From: Cristatella mucedo
Taxonomy: Eukaryota; Bryozoa; Phylactolaemata; Cristatellidae
Direction of reading: 5' to 3'
Length of the DNA stretch: 64,000 nucleotides
NCBI GenBank assembly: GCA_009760855.2
Contig: WPIO01000059.1
Coordinates: forward strand, 2,108,001-2,172,000
The position numbers were made by a program, and so were the translations under genes. The notes beneath the pieces are model-generated. The model had not been told where the DNA came from and did no database searches. It saw nothing but the letters and a program-made list of their open reading frames with translations. Positions 32,976 through 36,465 of this stretch are shown here, one piece after another. Positions within the stretch are counted from its first letter, which is position 1. Each line of letters opens with the position of its first letter.

Positions 32976-33351
32976 GAGCAGCCGAGATCGGCAGGAATAG
33001 CATTCAGTGCAGAGAGCAGCTCTGGCTGCCGAAGAACCAGACCGCGCGCCCCCTATCGGCTGCACCGAAGCTCGGGATGCAAGGGCTGCGCGCCAGCTCT
33101 CACACAGGCACTCACAGCTCAGGATCGGTGTACTGATCGCCGCCGACAAAGCCGTAGCGATCCGTGCGCCTCTTGTCGTCTTTAGCAGCAGAGCCGGGCG
33201 CACCGACTTTACCCTCGGCCAGCTTCTCGTGACCCTGACCTTTGCCTCCGAGCTGCAGCTGCGGCACCGGCGCCAGCTGAGTCCTCGGCTGCTGCTGCAG
33301 CGAGCCATTGACGAGCGGGTGATCCTCATAGTATCCGTTAGCAGCAGCCAT
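1681..33351 (-). CDS. TBC1D10: TBC1D10/EPI64-like Rab GTPase-activating protein (seven exons, 3' end missing)
   Basis: Rab-GAPs of this family accelerate GTP hydrolysis by Rab proteins at the cell cortex and on vesicles. The seven exons below join in phase to 359 codons. Order: a low-complexity N-terminus with a [12 protein letters not shown] motif (about residues 63-74), the ER.HKWLDM..NW.KWM linker (about 89-107), then the TBC domain from about residue 113. The catalytic IEKDLHR (Arg169) and FCQ (Gln206; most relatives have YCQ) motifs are visible, as are the family blocks [29 protein letters not shown] and RVWDMFF. The match to human TBC1D10A, known from the family, is collinear exon by exon. 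The C-terminal part after FLVSE was not found and is probably left of base 1. Introns total about 30 kb and are full of transposons. Orthology to one vertebrate paralogue (A, B or C) cannot be decided. Confidence 0.93.
2340..2530 (+). mobile_element. L2-B LINE 3' end
   Basis: Plus-strand remnant encoding [20 protein letters not shown], followed by the family-B terminus GAGTTACAGACGGAGATACA and a short (ACAT)n tract. It resembles the copy ending at 30650. Confidence 0.8.
2531..2929. other. AT-rich intron sequence, nothing recognised
   Basis: AT-rich intron 6 sequence with short non-conserved ORFs only. Confidence 0.4.
2930..3306 (+). mobile_element. L2-A LINE with internal deletion
   Basis: An RT-thumb remnant ([10 protein letters not shown] equivalent at 2985-3020) is joined directly to the last codons and the 3' UTR (GTGCTTATGCGTGCTGACAC). 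The tail has the AAGGGCCTAG...GGGCGCTT stem-loop and (ATT)n. The middle of the C-terminal region is deleted. Confidence 0.85.
3437..3493. repeat. (CA)n microsatellite
   Basis: About 56 bp of uninterrupted CA dinucleotides in intron 6, close to exon 6. It produces false Cys/Val ORFs on the minus strand. Confidence 0.98.
3566..3680 (-). CDS. TBC1D10: TBC1D10-like exon 6
   Basis: Thirty-eight codons plus one base (donor phase 1). It reads [17 protein letters not shown], then FARVLPW and [10 protein letters not shown], the most diagnostic block of the TBC1D10 group. The acceptor is CGTTTCAG and the donor is G|GTGAGT at 3565. A (CA)n tract lies about 70 bp downstream in the intron. Confidence 0.95.
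3690..4546. other. Intron 5 sequence, no gene recognised
   Basis: Moderately GC-rich. It contains a short direct repeat of a TTGCTCCCTGCACCACGTGC-like segment near 3940-3990. Several small ORFs lack conserved motifs. Confidence 0.35.
4547..4718 (-). mobile_element. tRNA-derived SINE (SINE-T), full-length copy
   Basis: Reverse orientation. The head reads GGTGAGCCGTGATGGCACAC. The B box lies in the GGTTCGATTCC-like segment (forward GGAATCGAACCC at about 4643). The tail has the GCCGTAAAGG...TCTGTCGCCATAC...GGCTGTTTAATC signature. It closely matches the copies at 22850 and 36466. Confidence 0.85.
4963..5636 (+). mobile_element. L2-A LINE, 5'-truncated
   Basis: Starts at the QNSAAKLV-type block after the RT thumb and runs to the 3' tail, AAAGTGATTTCTCCGAGGGCAC, then ATGAATTAATATA. 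Frameshifts separate the [20 protein letters not shown] and [10 protein letters not shown] blocks. Confidence 0.85.
5640..6832. other. Intron 5 sequence, no gene recognised
   Basis: Contains a G-rich GGTGGTGGTGGGGGGGGGA run (about 5870-5890) and a tandem TTC/GAA motif pair at 6035-6072 (separate entry). The short ORFs on both strands overlap one another and look like chance. Confidence 0.35.
6035..6072. promoter_or_regulatory. Two tandem heat-shock-element-like motifs
   Basis: A 25-bp unit is duplicated, and each copy carries TTCtaGAAgcTTC (6035-6047 and 6060-6072), three alternating nGAAn units as in a consensus HSF binding site. CTAGAAGCTTCTAG is also a perfect palindrome. It lies in an intron, so any role is speculative. 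Confidence 0.35.
6833..6907 (-). CDS. TBC1D10: TBC1D10-like exon 5
   Basis: Twenty-five codons, phase 0-0. The translation [19 protein letters not shown] with a following VLHKHM matches the family block EAIQLDGEILF.LL..VSP. The acceptor is GTTTCAG and the donor is ATG|GTAGGT. The exon is too short to stand out by itself but fits exactly between exons 4 and 6. Confidence 0.92.
6910..7069. other. Intron 4 sequence next to exon 5, nothing recognised
   Basis: Short intron stretch running into an L2-A tail fragment. Confidence 0.4.
7070..7128 (-). mobile_element. L2-A-like tail fragment
   Basis: TTTGTAGAGTGCCCTAGAGA..TTCTCTG..CAGGCGCTTCA is the reverse complement of the family-A 3' stem-loop. 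No body is attached. Confidence 0.6.
7129..8285. other. Intron 4 sequence, nothing recognised
   Basis: 7250-7780 is moderately GC-rich with CTG-rich stretches. 7800-8285 is AT-rich and may contain the 5' portion of the hAT relic. A GAAAACAGCTGTT palindromic motif near 7835 also appears near 10240 (AAAACAGCTGTTTT) and could mark element ends. Confidence 0.3.
8286..10210 (+). pseudogene. hAT transposase relic (interrupted by a SPIN-like MITE)
   Basis: Plus-strand fragments in shifting frames follow hAT order. First come [14 protein letters not shown] (about 8400) and [19 protein letters not shown] (8735-8800). Next is [10 protein letters not shown]..., then [16 protein letters not shown] (9028-9135), the hAT block with TTDG and H.LAVCD. 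The C-terminal dimerisation block follows: [14 protein letters not shown] (about 10020), then a frameshift and [15 protein letters not shown] (10098-10150). Several stops and frameshifts make it dead. The MITE at 8469-8655 splits it. The Charlie-type group is an inference; termini are not fixed. Confidence 0.8.
8469..8655 (-). mobile_element. SPIN-like (Space Invaders) hAT MITE
   Basis: A 187-bp non-coding element with hAT-type inverted ends. The right end reads AGGTTGAGAACCACTG and the left end GTGGTTCTCAACCTGTGGG. Internal landmarks are GGTCGCGACCCCTTT, GGTCGAACGACCCTTTC, GGGGTCGCCTAAGACCGTCG, TTTTATGGTTGGGGGTCGCC, CAACATGAGGAACTGTATTA and AAGGGTCGCGGCATTAGG. These match the SPIN family as I know it from mammals, reptiles and a few invertebrates, with few differences. 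The middle of the autonomous element is missing. The left terminal CAG is degraded (ATG), and no clean 8-bp target duplication is visible. Strand is given relative to the usual SPIN consensus that starts CAGTGGTTCTCAACCTTCC. Confidence 0.88.
10254..10428 (+). repeat. Segment duplicated from an L2-A copy (pair with 18860-19027)
   Basis: 10261-10428 aligns base for base with 18860-19027, 168 bp without indels and about four substitutions by eye. It encodes part of the L2-A C-terminal region but has no 3' tail, so it was probably copied at DNA level rather than retrotransposed. It abuts the right end of the hAT relic. Confidence 0.85.
10429..10785. other. Intron 4 sequence, nothing recognised
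   Basis: No coding or repeat signature seen. Confidence 0.4.
10786..11133. repeat. Compound (CA)n microsatellite
   Basis: CA tracts with interspersed CACCACA, GACACA and AACACA variants over about 350 bp, just 3' of exon 4 in intron 4. It gives long His/Thr ORFs (+) and Cys/Val ORFs (-) that are artefacts. Confidence 0.98.
11287..11574 (-). CDS. TBC1D10: TBC1D10-like exon 4 (TBC catalytic core)
   Basis: Ninety-six codons, phase 0-0. It contains the arginine-finger motif IEKDLHR (Arg169 of the assembled protein), [25 protein letters not shown], the glutamine-finger block [17 protein letters not shown] (Gln206) and [11 protein letters not shown]. The acceptor is TTTTTCAG at 11575 and the donor is TTG|GTACGA at 11286. 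Both catalytic residues are kept, so the protein should be GAP-competent. The Tyr that usually precedes CQ is Phe. Confidence 0.95.
11658..11684. repeat. (CAG)n trinucleotide repeat
   Basis: About eight CAG units in intron 3, 85 bp upstream of exon 4 on the gene's strand. Confidence 0.95.
11690..12050. other. Intron 3 sequence, nothing recognised
   Basis: No motif or repeat family recognised. Confidence 0.4.
12051..12430 (+). mobile_element. L2-B LINE, left part of a split copy
   Basis: RT fragments: [12 protein letters not shown], the B-motif region [19 protein letters not shown] (about 12175-12230) and a deletion that removes the YADD box. These continue into [24 protein letters not shown]-type sequence. 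It breaks at GGCAGTTGAT (about 12430) and resumes at about 13917. Confidence 0.85.
12431..13915 (-). mobile_element. L2-A LINE inserted in the L2-B copy
   Basis: Reverse-oriented, about 1.35 kb without the nested piece. A 279-codon frame (13536-12697) is open through the RT thumb ([20 protein letters not shown]) and the C-terminal domain ([40 protein letters not shown]). The right part, 13915-13649, encodes the RT B-motif region and a frameshifted DDTQLY catalytic box. The 5' RT part and endonuclease are absent. Confidence 0.92.
13511..13648 (-). mobile_element. Short L2-A copy nested in the L2-A copy
   Basis: A second (TAA)n tail and stem-loop interrupts the host copy between GGTCAAAGCAAAG and GTACAACTGAG. 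AAAGCAAAG on the left and AAAGAAACAG on the right may be the target duplication. It is 5'-truncated to about 138 bp. Confidence 0.85.
13916..14425 (+). mobile_element. L2-B LINE, right part of the split copy
   Basis: Resumes at CAATCAACGGATACAGAGC and runs through [34 protein letters not shown] and [10 protein letters not shown] to the family-B 3' UTR. The 3' terminus is degraded near AGTGACAGGTGGAGATATAT. Confidence 0.9.
14426..15184. other. Intron 3 sequence, nothing recognised
   Basis: 14440-14800 is GC-moderate and 14860-15180 AT-rich. No conserved ORF. Confidence 0.4.
15185..15470 (+). mobile_element. L2-B LINE, left part of a split copy
   Basis: Degraded RT-thumb region: AACTGATTAGCTAAC, CGGCATTCAAACTTGGACGT, and [18 protein letters not shown]-type sequence followed by ASTASHHL. 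It breaks after ATCACCTCTGA at 15470 and resumes at 16121. Confidence 0.85.
15471..16120 (+). mobile_element. L2-A LINE, young 5'-truncated copy
   Basis: ORF 15479-15883 encodes the C-terminal domain ([20 protein letters not shown] through [11 protein letters not shown]) without a break. A complete 3' UTR, stem-loop AAGCGCC...GGGCGCTT and (ATT)n follow. 15729-16112 is identical by eye to 23290-23673. Both host junctions with L2-B are clear. Confidence 0.95.
16121..16845 (+). mobile_element. L2-B LINE, right part of the split copy
   Basis: Resumes at CCCTATCTAAGATTAAG, matching the uninterrupted copy at 29933. It continues to the C-terminal frames (16565-16786, with [12 protein letters not shown]) and ends in AGATATATTACATTACATTA. 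Confidence 0.9.
16846..16935 (-). mobile_element. L2-A-like tail fragment
   Basis: ACCACAAGAGAGCCTAATCTC followed by GAGCTTTACATATGC is a degraded reverse-complement family-A tail. Confidence 0.5.
16958..16995. repeat. Perfect 18-bp inverted repeat with 2-nt loop
   Basis: CTAGTGGTTGCTTGGGGC (16958-16975) and its exact complement (16978-16995) are separated by AA. Not explained by any repeat family seen here. Confidence 0.95.
17000..17230. other. Intron 3 sequence, nothing recognised
   Basis: Unique-looking; overlapping short ORFs only. Confidence 0.4.
17229..17310. repeat. (CT)n microsatellite
   Basis: About 80 bp of CT dinucleotides after a short C run. Confidence 0.98.
17311..18025. other. 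Intron 3 sequence, nothing recognised
   Basis: Unique-looking sequence between the CT tract and exon 3. No motif recognised. Confidence 0.4.
18026..18133 (-). CDS. TBC1D10: TBC1D10-like exon 3 (TBC domain start)
   Basis: Thirty-six codons, phase 0 on both sides. The translation includes [18 protein letters not shown], the opening helix of the TBC domain (family pattern: RC.KGIP.SLRG.AW..L). The acceptor is GGCTTTAG and the donor is CAG|GTACAG at 18025. The usual SLRGRAW is SLRPKAW here. The exon sits between a CT microsatellite and an L2 copy in the introns. Confidence 0.92.
18272..19105 (+). mobile_element. L2-A LINE, degraded copy
   Basis: Begins at the thumb block [17 protein letters not shown] (18278-18330). 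It runs through [29 protein letters not shown] and the [20 protein letters not shown] block, and ends in a tail CTTAGAAGAGATTTAGTTCTC. 18860-19027 is shared with 10261-10428. Confidence 0.85.
19106..19230. repeat. AT-rich (TTA/ATT)-like tract
   Basis: Imperfect ATT/ATC trinucleotides following the L2-A tail; probably an expanded LINE tail. Confidence 0.6.
19231..19483. other. Intron 2 sequence, nothing recognised
   Basis: Short overlapping ORFs on both strands; no conserved motif. Confidence 0.3.
19484..19561 (+). mobile_element. Solo L2-A tail
   Basis: GTGCCTAGAAAGAGATCAAG..TTCTCTGTGGGCACC then an ATTATT-rich end. No upstream LINE body. Confidence 0.7.
19562..20624. other. Intron 2 sequence, GC-moderate, no gene recognised
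   Basis: Includes a (CAG)5-type run at about 19948-19964. Overlapping ORFs on both strands, none with a recognisable domain. Confidence 0.35.
20625..20769 (+). mobile_element. L2-A LINE 3' end
   Basis: The 3' UTR (GAGCATGTCGCCCTAACCAT, TTTGCAGCAAATGTAAAGTG), stem-loop and (ATT)n. Only about 145 bp. Confidence 0.85.
20770..20900 (+). mobile_element. tRNA-derived SINE fragment
   Basis: B-box-like GTCGTGGGTTCGAGT, then GGCAATTCTTGGCAGCCTGC and AAGGCTCTTTCACC. It abuts the LINE tail on its left. Confidence 0.6.
21090..21182 (+). mobile_element. Solo L2-A tail
   Basis: TTAAATGTAAAGTGCCTAGA, TTGAGTTATCTGAGTGCACT and (ATT)n without a LINE body. Confidence 0.8.
21183..21739. other. Intron 2 sequence, nothing recognised
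   Basis: No conserved ORF or repeat family identified. Confidence 0.4.
21740..21965 (-). mobile_element. L2-B LINE 3' part, diverged
   Basis: Reverse-complement family-B C-terminal region ([20 protein letters not shown] equivalent) and 3' UTR start (GTGTTAAGCAGGAGAGC). It lies about 95 bp from exon 2. Confidence 0.75.
22059..22158 (-). CDS. TBC1D10: TBC1D10-like exon 2 (pre-TBC linker)
   Basis: The exon has one leading base plus 33 codons containing [18 protein letters not shown], which matches the conserved pre-TBC segment of TBC1D10 (ESKWLDML.NWDKWM). The acceptor is TTTTCCAG, with exon start at 22158. The reading frame and homology require the exon to end at AAG (22059), which leaves a GC donor (AAG|GCATGT) instead of GT. 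The next exon then continues KK-VRDRC without a gap. Confidence 0.88.
22200..22449. other. Intron 1 sequence with a G-rich duplicated motif
   Basis: GTCACAGGTGGTGTGTGGGG and GTCACAGGAGGTGTGGTGGG (22206-22250) are near-duplicates. Nothing else recognised. Confidence 0.4.
22450..22775 (-). mobile_element. L2-A LINE 3' part, diverged
   Basis: Reverse tail (AGAGAACTAAATC..TCTTTCTAGGCACC), then the reverse of the last codons (GTCATGTCAGGATATGCTGT, GAGGGCACGGTCACCAAGGA). Confidence 0.75.
22850..23020 (-). mobile_element. tRNA-derived SINE (SINE-T), tandem copy 1
   Basis: Reverse orientation, full-length. The tail end AAAAAAAATCCTAGCTG is at the left and the head GGTGAGCCGTGATGGCACAC at the right. 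The B box is within GAATCGAACCCACGACC. It directly abuts a second copy. Confidence 0.88.
23021..23199 (-). mobile_element. tRNA-derived SINE (SINE-T), tandem copy 2
   Basis: Same orientation and structure as its neighbour, starting AAAAAAATGCTAGCTG and ending TGAGCCATTACGGCTGGC. It differs from copy 1 at many positions. Confidence 0.85.
23205..23265 (-). mobile_element. Diverged L2-A fragment
   Basis: AAGCTGGAGCC...GATGAAGGAACCTGAAAG is a diverged reverse complement of the [10 protein letters not shown]-coding region. It is next to a young forward copy but clearly older than it. Confidence 0.55.
23289..23673 (+). mobile_element. L2-A LINE, young 5'-truncated copy
   Basis: Starts at [15 protein letters not shown]-coding sequence and runs through the 3' UTR to the stem-loop and (ATT)n. 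No difference from 15729-16112 was found by eye over about 384 bp. Confidence 0.95.
23674..24062. other. Intron 1 sequence, nothing recognised
   Basis: No conserved ORF. Confidence 0.4.
24063..24126 (+). mobile_element. L2-A-like tail fragment
   Basis: AAGTGCCTGGATAGAGATTT, AGTTCTCTTAGCGTGCTATA; immediately followed by a SINE with the same kind of tail. Confidence 0.6.
24127..24270 (+). mobile_element. tRNA-derived SINE with LINE-type tail (SINE-L)
   Basis: Head with GGTAAGGTGCTCATC and the B box GTGGGCTCGAGCCC. The tail is AAGCGGCTGGATAAAAACTA, AGCACTCTTAGGGTGCTATA and ATT/ACT repeats, which resembles the 3' stem-loop of the local L2 elements. Confidence 0.75.
24499..24612 (-). mobile_element. 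tRNA-derived SINE, old copy
   Basis: Reverse B box (GCACGACTCGAACCTGC), upstream GGCTACCAGCACCACTTGCA tail and a degraded head. Confidence 0.65.
24613..25517. other. Intron 1 sequence with a short (CAG)n
   Basis: (CAG)7-type run at 25345-25369. No gene recognised; the ORF 24898-25098 has no known motif. Confidence 0.4.
25518..25672 (-). mobile_element. tRNA-derived SINE, old copy
   Basis: Reverse tail CAGCTGATTCAAAAGCCTC and AGAAGAGTTTTAGCAGCC, and a degraded B box around CAGCACTCACGATCTGGG. Confidence 0.55.
25753..26560 (-). mobile_element. L2-A LINE, split by a SINE
   Basis: Reverse (TAA)n tail, 3' UTR and C-terminal region. It is interrupted at about 26249 and resumes at about 26431 with AAGTCGATGCGTTGCTTG, ending at CCTGGCTGCAGAGTT (QNSAARL region). 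Confidence 0.88.
26249..26430 (+). mobile_element. tRNA-derived SINE (SINE-T) nested in L2-A
   Basis: Head GGTCAGCCGTGATGGCACAC, A-box-like ACTAGGTAAGGCAG and B box GTAGATTCGAATCC. The tail is GATAACCGTAAAGGTTCTTC, TGAATCAGCTGGCA and T9. Confidence 0.88.
26561..27129. other. Intron 1 sequence leading into a GA tract
   Basis: 26980-27130 is purine/ACA-rich (AGACAGACAGAGAG-type) and looks like decayed simple repeat. No gene recognised. Confidence 0.4.
27130..27223. repeat. (GA)n microsatellite
   Basis: About 90 bp of GA with one interruption. Confidence 0.98.
27236..27388 (-). mobile_element. L2-A LINE 3' end
   Basis: (TAA)n, GCACTTGATAAAGTGCC, TCTTTCTAGGCG and GAATGGTGAGTGGTATTATG in reverse orientation. 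Confidence 0.88.
27487..27722 (-). mobile_element. SINE remnants with inverted tails
   Basis: A reverse SINE-T-like copy (27600-27722; GGAGAAAACCCACGACC-type B-box region) is preceded by two tail segments in opposite orientation (GAGCTGATTCAACAGCCTCG and GAGGCTGTTGGATCAGCTG), which form an imperfect hairpin at 27487-27612. Confidence 0.55.
27723..28387. other. Intron 1 sequence, nothing recognised
   Basis: Short ORFs only. Confidence 0.4.
28388..28474. repeat. (GA)n microsatellite
   Basis: About 86 bp of GA, directly 5' of the longest L2-B copy. Confidence 0.98.
28485..30653 (+). mobile_element. L2-B LINE, longest copy (5'-truncated, about 2.2 kb)
   Basis: Starts in the endonuclease-RT linker (LNKHAPVHS) and continues through an interrupted N-terminal RT region. 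The RT core is open from 29033 to 29827: [42 protein letters not shown] box [15 protein letters not shown] box [15 protein letters not shown] and C box FYADGTQL. The last has Gly (29618-29620) for the second catalytic Asp, so the enzyme should be inactive. The C-terminal ORF 30149-30598 and the family-B 3' end with an ATAC-type tail follow. Stops at 28976 and 29827 break the frame. The endonuclease is absent. Confidence 0.95.
30654..30960 (-). mobile_element. L2-A LINE 3' part, tail-to-tail with L2-B
   Basis: Starts CTTGATAAAGCGCCCTC in reverse orientation immediately after the L2-B ATAC-type tail. It runs through the 3' UTR to GTCAGGGGATGTCATGATG. The A-family (TAA)n is missing or was replaced by the B tail. 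Confidence 0.85.
30961..31149. other. Purine-rich intron sequence
   Basis: AGAGTGACAGAGAG-type decayed simple repeat followed by unrecognised sequence. Confidence 0.4.
31150..31320 (+). mobile_element. tRNA-derived SINE (SINE-T-like)
   Basis: A-box-like AGTCGGAAGGTGCTTGC, B box GTTGTGGGTTCGAGTCC, then CCTTTATTGC, TTAAGGCTCTTCAGTAG and GTTAAATCAGC. Confidence 0.75.
31321..32900. other. Intron 1 sequence near exon 1, no gene recognised
   Basis: Mixed composition with a C-run at about 31525-31540. Several overlapping ORFs on both strands, none with recognisable domains. Confidence 0.35.
32901..32975. repeat. G-tract cluster and (CAG)n
   Basis: Three GGGGG runs spaced by CA (about 32904-32921, G-quadruplex-capable) are followed by about 15 CAG units (32930-32974). 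Both lie at the 5' end of intron 1, 140-210 bp beyond the exon 1 donor. Confidence 0.9.
33116..33351 (-). CDS. TBC1D10: TBC1D10-like exon 1 (start codon exon)
   Basis: The ATG at 33351 has a good Kozak context (ACCATGG) and an in-frame TAG shortly upstream, so it is the likely start. The exon encodes 78 residues plus two bases. It begins [12 protein letters not shown], runs through a Gln/Gly/Lys-rich stretch and ends with [15 protein letters not shown], which corresponds to the DKFGFI segment of vertebrate TBC1D10. The donor is CT|GTGAGT at 33115 (phase 2), and it joins the single leading base of exon 2 to complete a Leu codon. Noncoding 5' exons were not sought successfully. Confidence 0.88.
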
Positions 33352-34108
33352 GGTTATTTTGCGACGACTGCACTACACTGCCCGTCATGCTCCAGTCATA
33401 TTGTCGTCCATGGAGGTCGAAGGTTTACCTAGGCAGAGAGAGAGAGAGAGACCAGGGGTCATTACAACAGTTGCCCTTTGGCTTAAGGCAAAAAATGAAA
33501 AACGTATAACATGTTCGAGGTTGCTCGACGTGCACGAGGTCCAGATGGCACAGACGGTCCAGAGATTACGTAGTCCAGTTTGCACGGCAGACCATGTCTT
33601 CCATTAGCAACAGTCAATGTAGCGGCGTGAAAGCATGCACGGGTTGCACGTGCATAGGCAGCATCTCTATGGCAATCTATGCTCTGGGTTTCGGCAGGCC
33701 GGCGACGAGTGTCCGGCGACGAGTGTCCGCCTCCTCATCGAAGGCCTCTCGTTGCTTCACACTGTGGCTGCTGGATGGGGCTGCAGCCAGACAGCCAGTC
33801 AGCAGTCGGCATCCCAGCAACCGCAGCTGTGCATGACTCTCCTGGCTGAGTGGGTGCTATGCTGCTACGTAGGGACTTCACCATCACAGAGTTTGCATGT
33901 GGATCGCTGCCGTTAGTCCTGAGCTAGATGCTCCGGTGGACTAATCTGGACGAATGACAGGCACAGGGCTGAGAGGTGGAGCCAGGGTCAGAGCCAGTCC
34001 AAATCAGGGCTGCGCCTGCAGCACAAGCACTTGCTTCTTGTGCTTTTGCTATCTATGGCAGGTCACATCGGTCATAGAGCTGAAAAGCAGCCACATCAGA
34101 ATGAACAT
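33352..34108 (-). promoter_or_regulatory. Presumed 5' flank of the TBC1D10-like gene
   Basis: Immediately upstream of the start codon on the minus strand. It includes a short GA run and a small tandem repeat of GACGAGTGTCCGGC (about 33705-33732). No TATA box or other core element could be assigned, so the promoter call rests on position only. Confidence 0.3.
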
Positions 34109-34646
34109 GCGAGGGGGAGAGAGACGTGCGAGGGGGAGGGAGACTTGCGAGGGGGAGGGAGACTTGCGAGGGGGAGGGAGACTTGCGAGGGGGAGGGAGA
34201 GACTGCGAGGGGCGAGGGGGAGAGAGAGGTGCGAGGGGGAGGGAGACTTGCGAGGGGGAGGGAGACTTGCGAGGGGGAGGGAGACTTGCGAGGGGGAGGG
34301 AGACTTGCGAGGGGGAGGGAGACTTGCGAGGGGGAGGGAGACTTGCGAGGGGGAGGGAGACTTGCGAGGGGGAGCGAGACTTGCGAGGGGGAGCGAGACT
34401 TGCGAGGGGGGGAGACGGGACTTGGGGGGGGGGGGGAGCGAGACTTGCGAGGGGGAGCGAGACTTGCGAGGGGAGCGACTTGCGGGGAGCGAGACTTGCG
34501 AGGGGGAGCGAGACTTGCGAGGGGGAGCGAGACTTGCGAGGGGGAGCGAGACTTGCGAGGGGGAGCGAGACTTGCGAGGGGGAGCGAGACTTGCGAGGGG
34601 GAGCGAGACTTGCGAGGGGGAGCGAGACTTGCGAGGGGGAGCGAGA
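34109..34646. repeat. 19-bp G-rich minisatellite, about 28 units
   Basis: The unit in the left half is GAGGGGGAGGGAGACTTGC, and in the right half GAGGGGGAGCGAGACTTGC. A single base separates the two blocks. There is a disruption at about 34197-34230 and a G13 run at about 34425-34437. Because 19 is not a multiple of 3 and the unit lacks stops, long ORFs open on both strands by chance. Confidence 0.97.
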
Positions 34647-36345
34647 CGTCAAGTATGCTAAGAAACCGATTTGGCACTGGCCTTGGCAAGCAGCAAGCTC
34701 ACACTGTGCACATTCGCATCCTCAAAACCCAAAATATGCAGGGAGTACCTCTGCATGCCGATCTCGAAGGCGGCAGCACGAACGAGAGGTGGTCTCCATC
34801 GGCAGCCTCGAGACTAAGCAGATCGCACATTCGAGCACTGGACCGAGGCTGGACTGGGCCGCCGTGCTGTCCGAACAACTTACAACTGCTAAGCTGCCGG
34901 GAGCTGGCAGCCTGCCGCGGACGATGCCCTGCCGTGCCAATTGGGCTTCTCGGACGTGTGAGGGGAGTACACAGCGCTCAGCAGCCACCTGTAGGCCGCC
35001 CGCAGCCTCGTCGCAGCTGCCTCAGCCGTAGCTGCGATTGCAGGCGTCAGCTACCATCGCCTCGCGCAGCAGCGCGCTGCGTCGACGGGCGCGTCGCGGG
35101 CGTCGACGGTGCGAGAGTGGCGAACGAGGCAGGCAAGAAGGCAGGCTTGGCGCCGAGGCCTGCTTTCGCTGCCTCTCACGAGGCGCCTCTCATGAGCCTC
35201 GCAGTACTCTGGCAGCATGGCCACCGCAGTGGAGTGGCAGCGCGGCCAGACTGCAAGTAACCGCGTGCTCCTATCGGTCGGCTTGGGCGGAATAGGGCCC
35301 GCAAAACAGGCAGCTGCCGTTAGTTGGCGCTCGACGGCAACCTGTCGCCAGGAGGGCAGCTAGAGGGCGGCGGCGGCAACTTCTGTCCCTAAATATGAAA
35401 CGCACAGCTACCGCTAGTCCTGTAGCAAGCAGTACAGTTCGTCGCGGCATTCGCGGCACGACGTTCACCTGGATGCAGAGGTGTGTACGACTCCGTCAAA
35501 CCGCAACAGGCTGGATACGCGGTGGGCGCGTCTGAAAAGAGGAAGTTGCTACCCCACCGAACGACACGCCTCGGAGTTACGGGGCACACCTGCAGATATT
35601 ACAAGCACTGCGACAGTAGTAGTGGCAAAAAAGTTTGAAATCACTTTGCGCAGCATTTACAAGCAGAGATGTATTGTCAAGCAAACGTACTTCGAAGTCG
35701 ATCTTTCCAGCCGCAGATTAACGAGTCGAAGATACAAGGCAGCGAGCCCATTTTATCGTAGCCGCAAGGGCAAAGGGCAGACGTCAGGATCTAGGGCGAA
35801 ATTTCGACTTTCTTAGTTTTCTTGGCCCAGGCGATGCTGAACGGCTTGTTATTTGTTAAAAAAAAGGTGCTGAGTTCCACCTCTAATTTAAAATCCAAGT
35901 AAGCTGAACGGGCGTCGACGGAAGCTAGACCCGGCCAAATATCGGGTTGTCATCTGCGGAGGCGGAGCTGCAATCCCTTGCCCGGCCTGTCCTGGCTAAC
36001 GCGTCGTGAAGGCTACGCGAATTGGAGGACGAATATCTTAGGCGTCACCTTATTAAAATAATTGTGAAACTCTTTACGGAGGCACTGCTGAAACGTGCAA
36101 ATTCGCGCCTCCAAATCGGTTCAATTCCTTTGAGGTTGCCCCGAGGAAATTTCTCCTCGAGCGTTCTATTTAAAAACCGAACTGCTCATCACTCCGCGCT
36201 TCTCCGCAGAAAATCTGAGTGCATAAAGGGCACGTAGCTTTTGTTTAGGTACCAATTGACGCTGAAAAAATGGTCTAGCATCTATGCCTGAAAGTATTGA
36301 GGCTAGCATCGAAAAAAATACTGGGCGAAATTCATTGAGAGCTCG
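34647..36345. other. GC-rich flank, no gene recognised
   Basis: 34700-35560 is CpG-rich (for example GTCGACGGGCGCGTCGCGGG near 35081) and could be a CpG-island promoter for the TBC gene or an unseen exon. ORFs in several frames lack recognisable domains. 35600-36345 is unremarkable. Confidence 0.35.
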
Positions 36346-36465
36346 TCTTTCCGACCGAGGTCACGGGTTCGAGCCCGTGACCTCGAGCTCGAACTCGAGG
36401 TCACGGGCTCGAGCCCTGCGGCGTGGGTGAAACACCCGGATAGAGGTTTAGTATTCCTAAAATAA
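36346..36465 (+). mobile_element. SINE-L, left part, with rearranged B box
   Basis: The segment with GAGGTCACGGG(T/C)TCGAGCCC occurs forward, inverted and forward again (36356-36415), then the LINE-type tail CACCCGGATAGAGGTTTAGT. It is interrupted after TATTCCTAAAA and resumes at 36641. Confidence 0.8.

Noticed and set aside
34109-34646. CRISPR-like regular repeats
   Set aside because: The units abut without spacers; this is a minisatellite in an animal genome.
34722-34988. Minus-strand ORF containing LECAICL, suggesting a RING finger start
   Set aside because: The following Cys/His spacing does not fit a RING domain and no second half is visible.
33954-35260. Glu/Arg/Gly-rich ORFs up to 409 codons on the plus strand and Ser/Pro/Leu ORFs on the minus strand
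   Set aside because: The 19-bp minisatellite unit has no stops in any of these frames, so the ORFs are forced by the repeat; parts outside the repeat show no domain.
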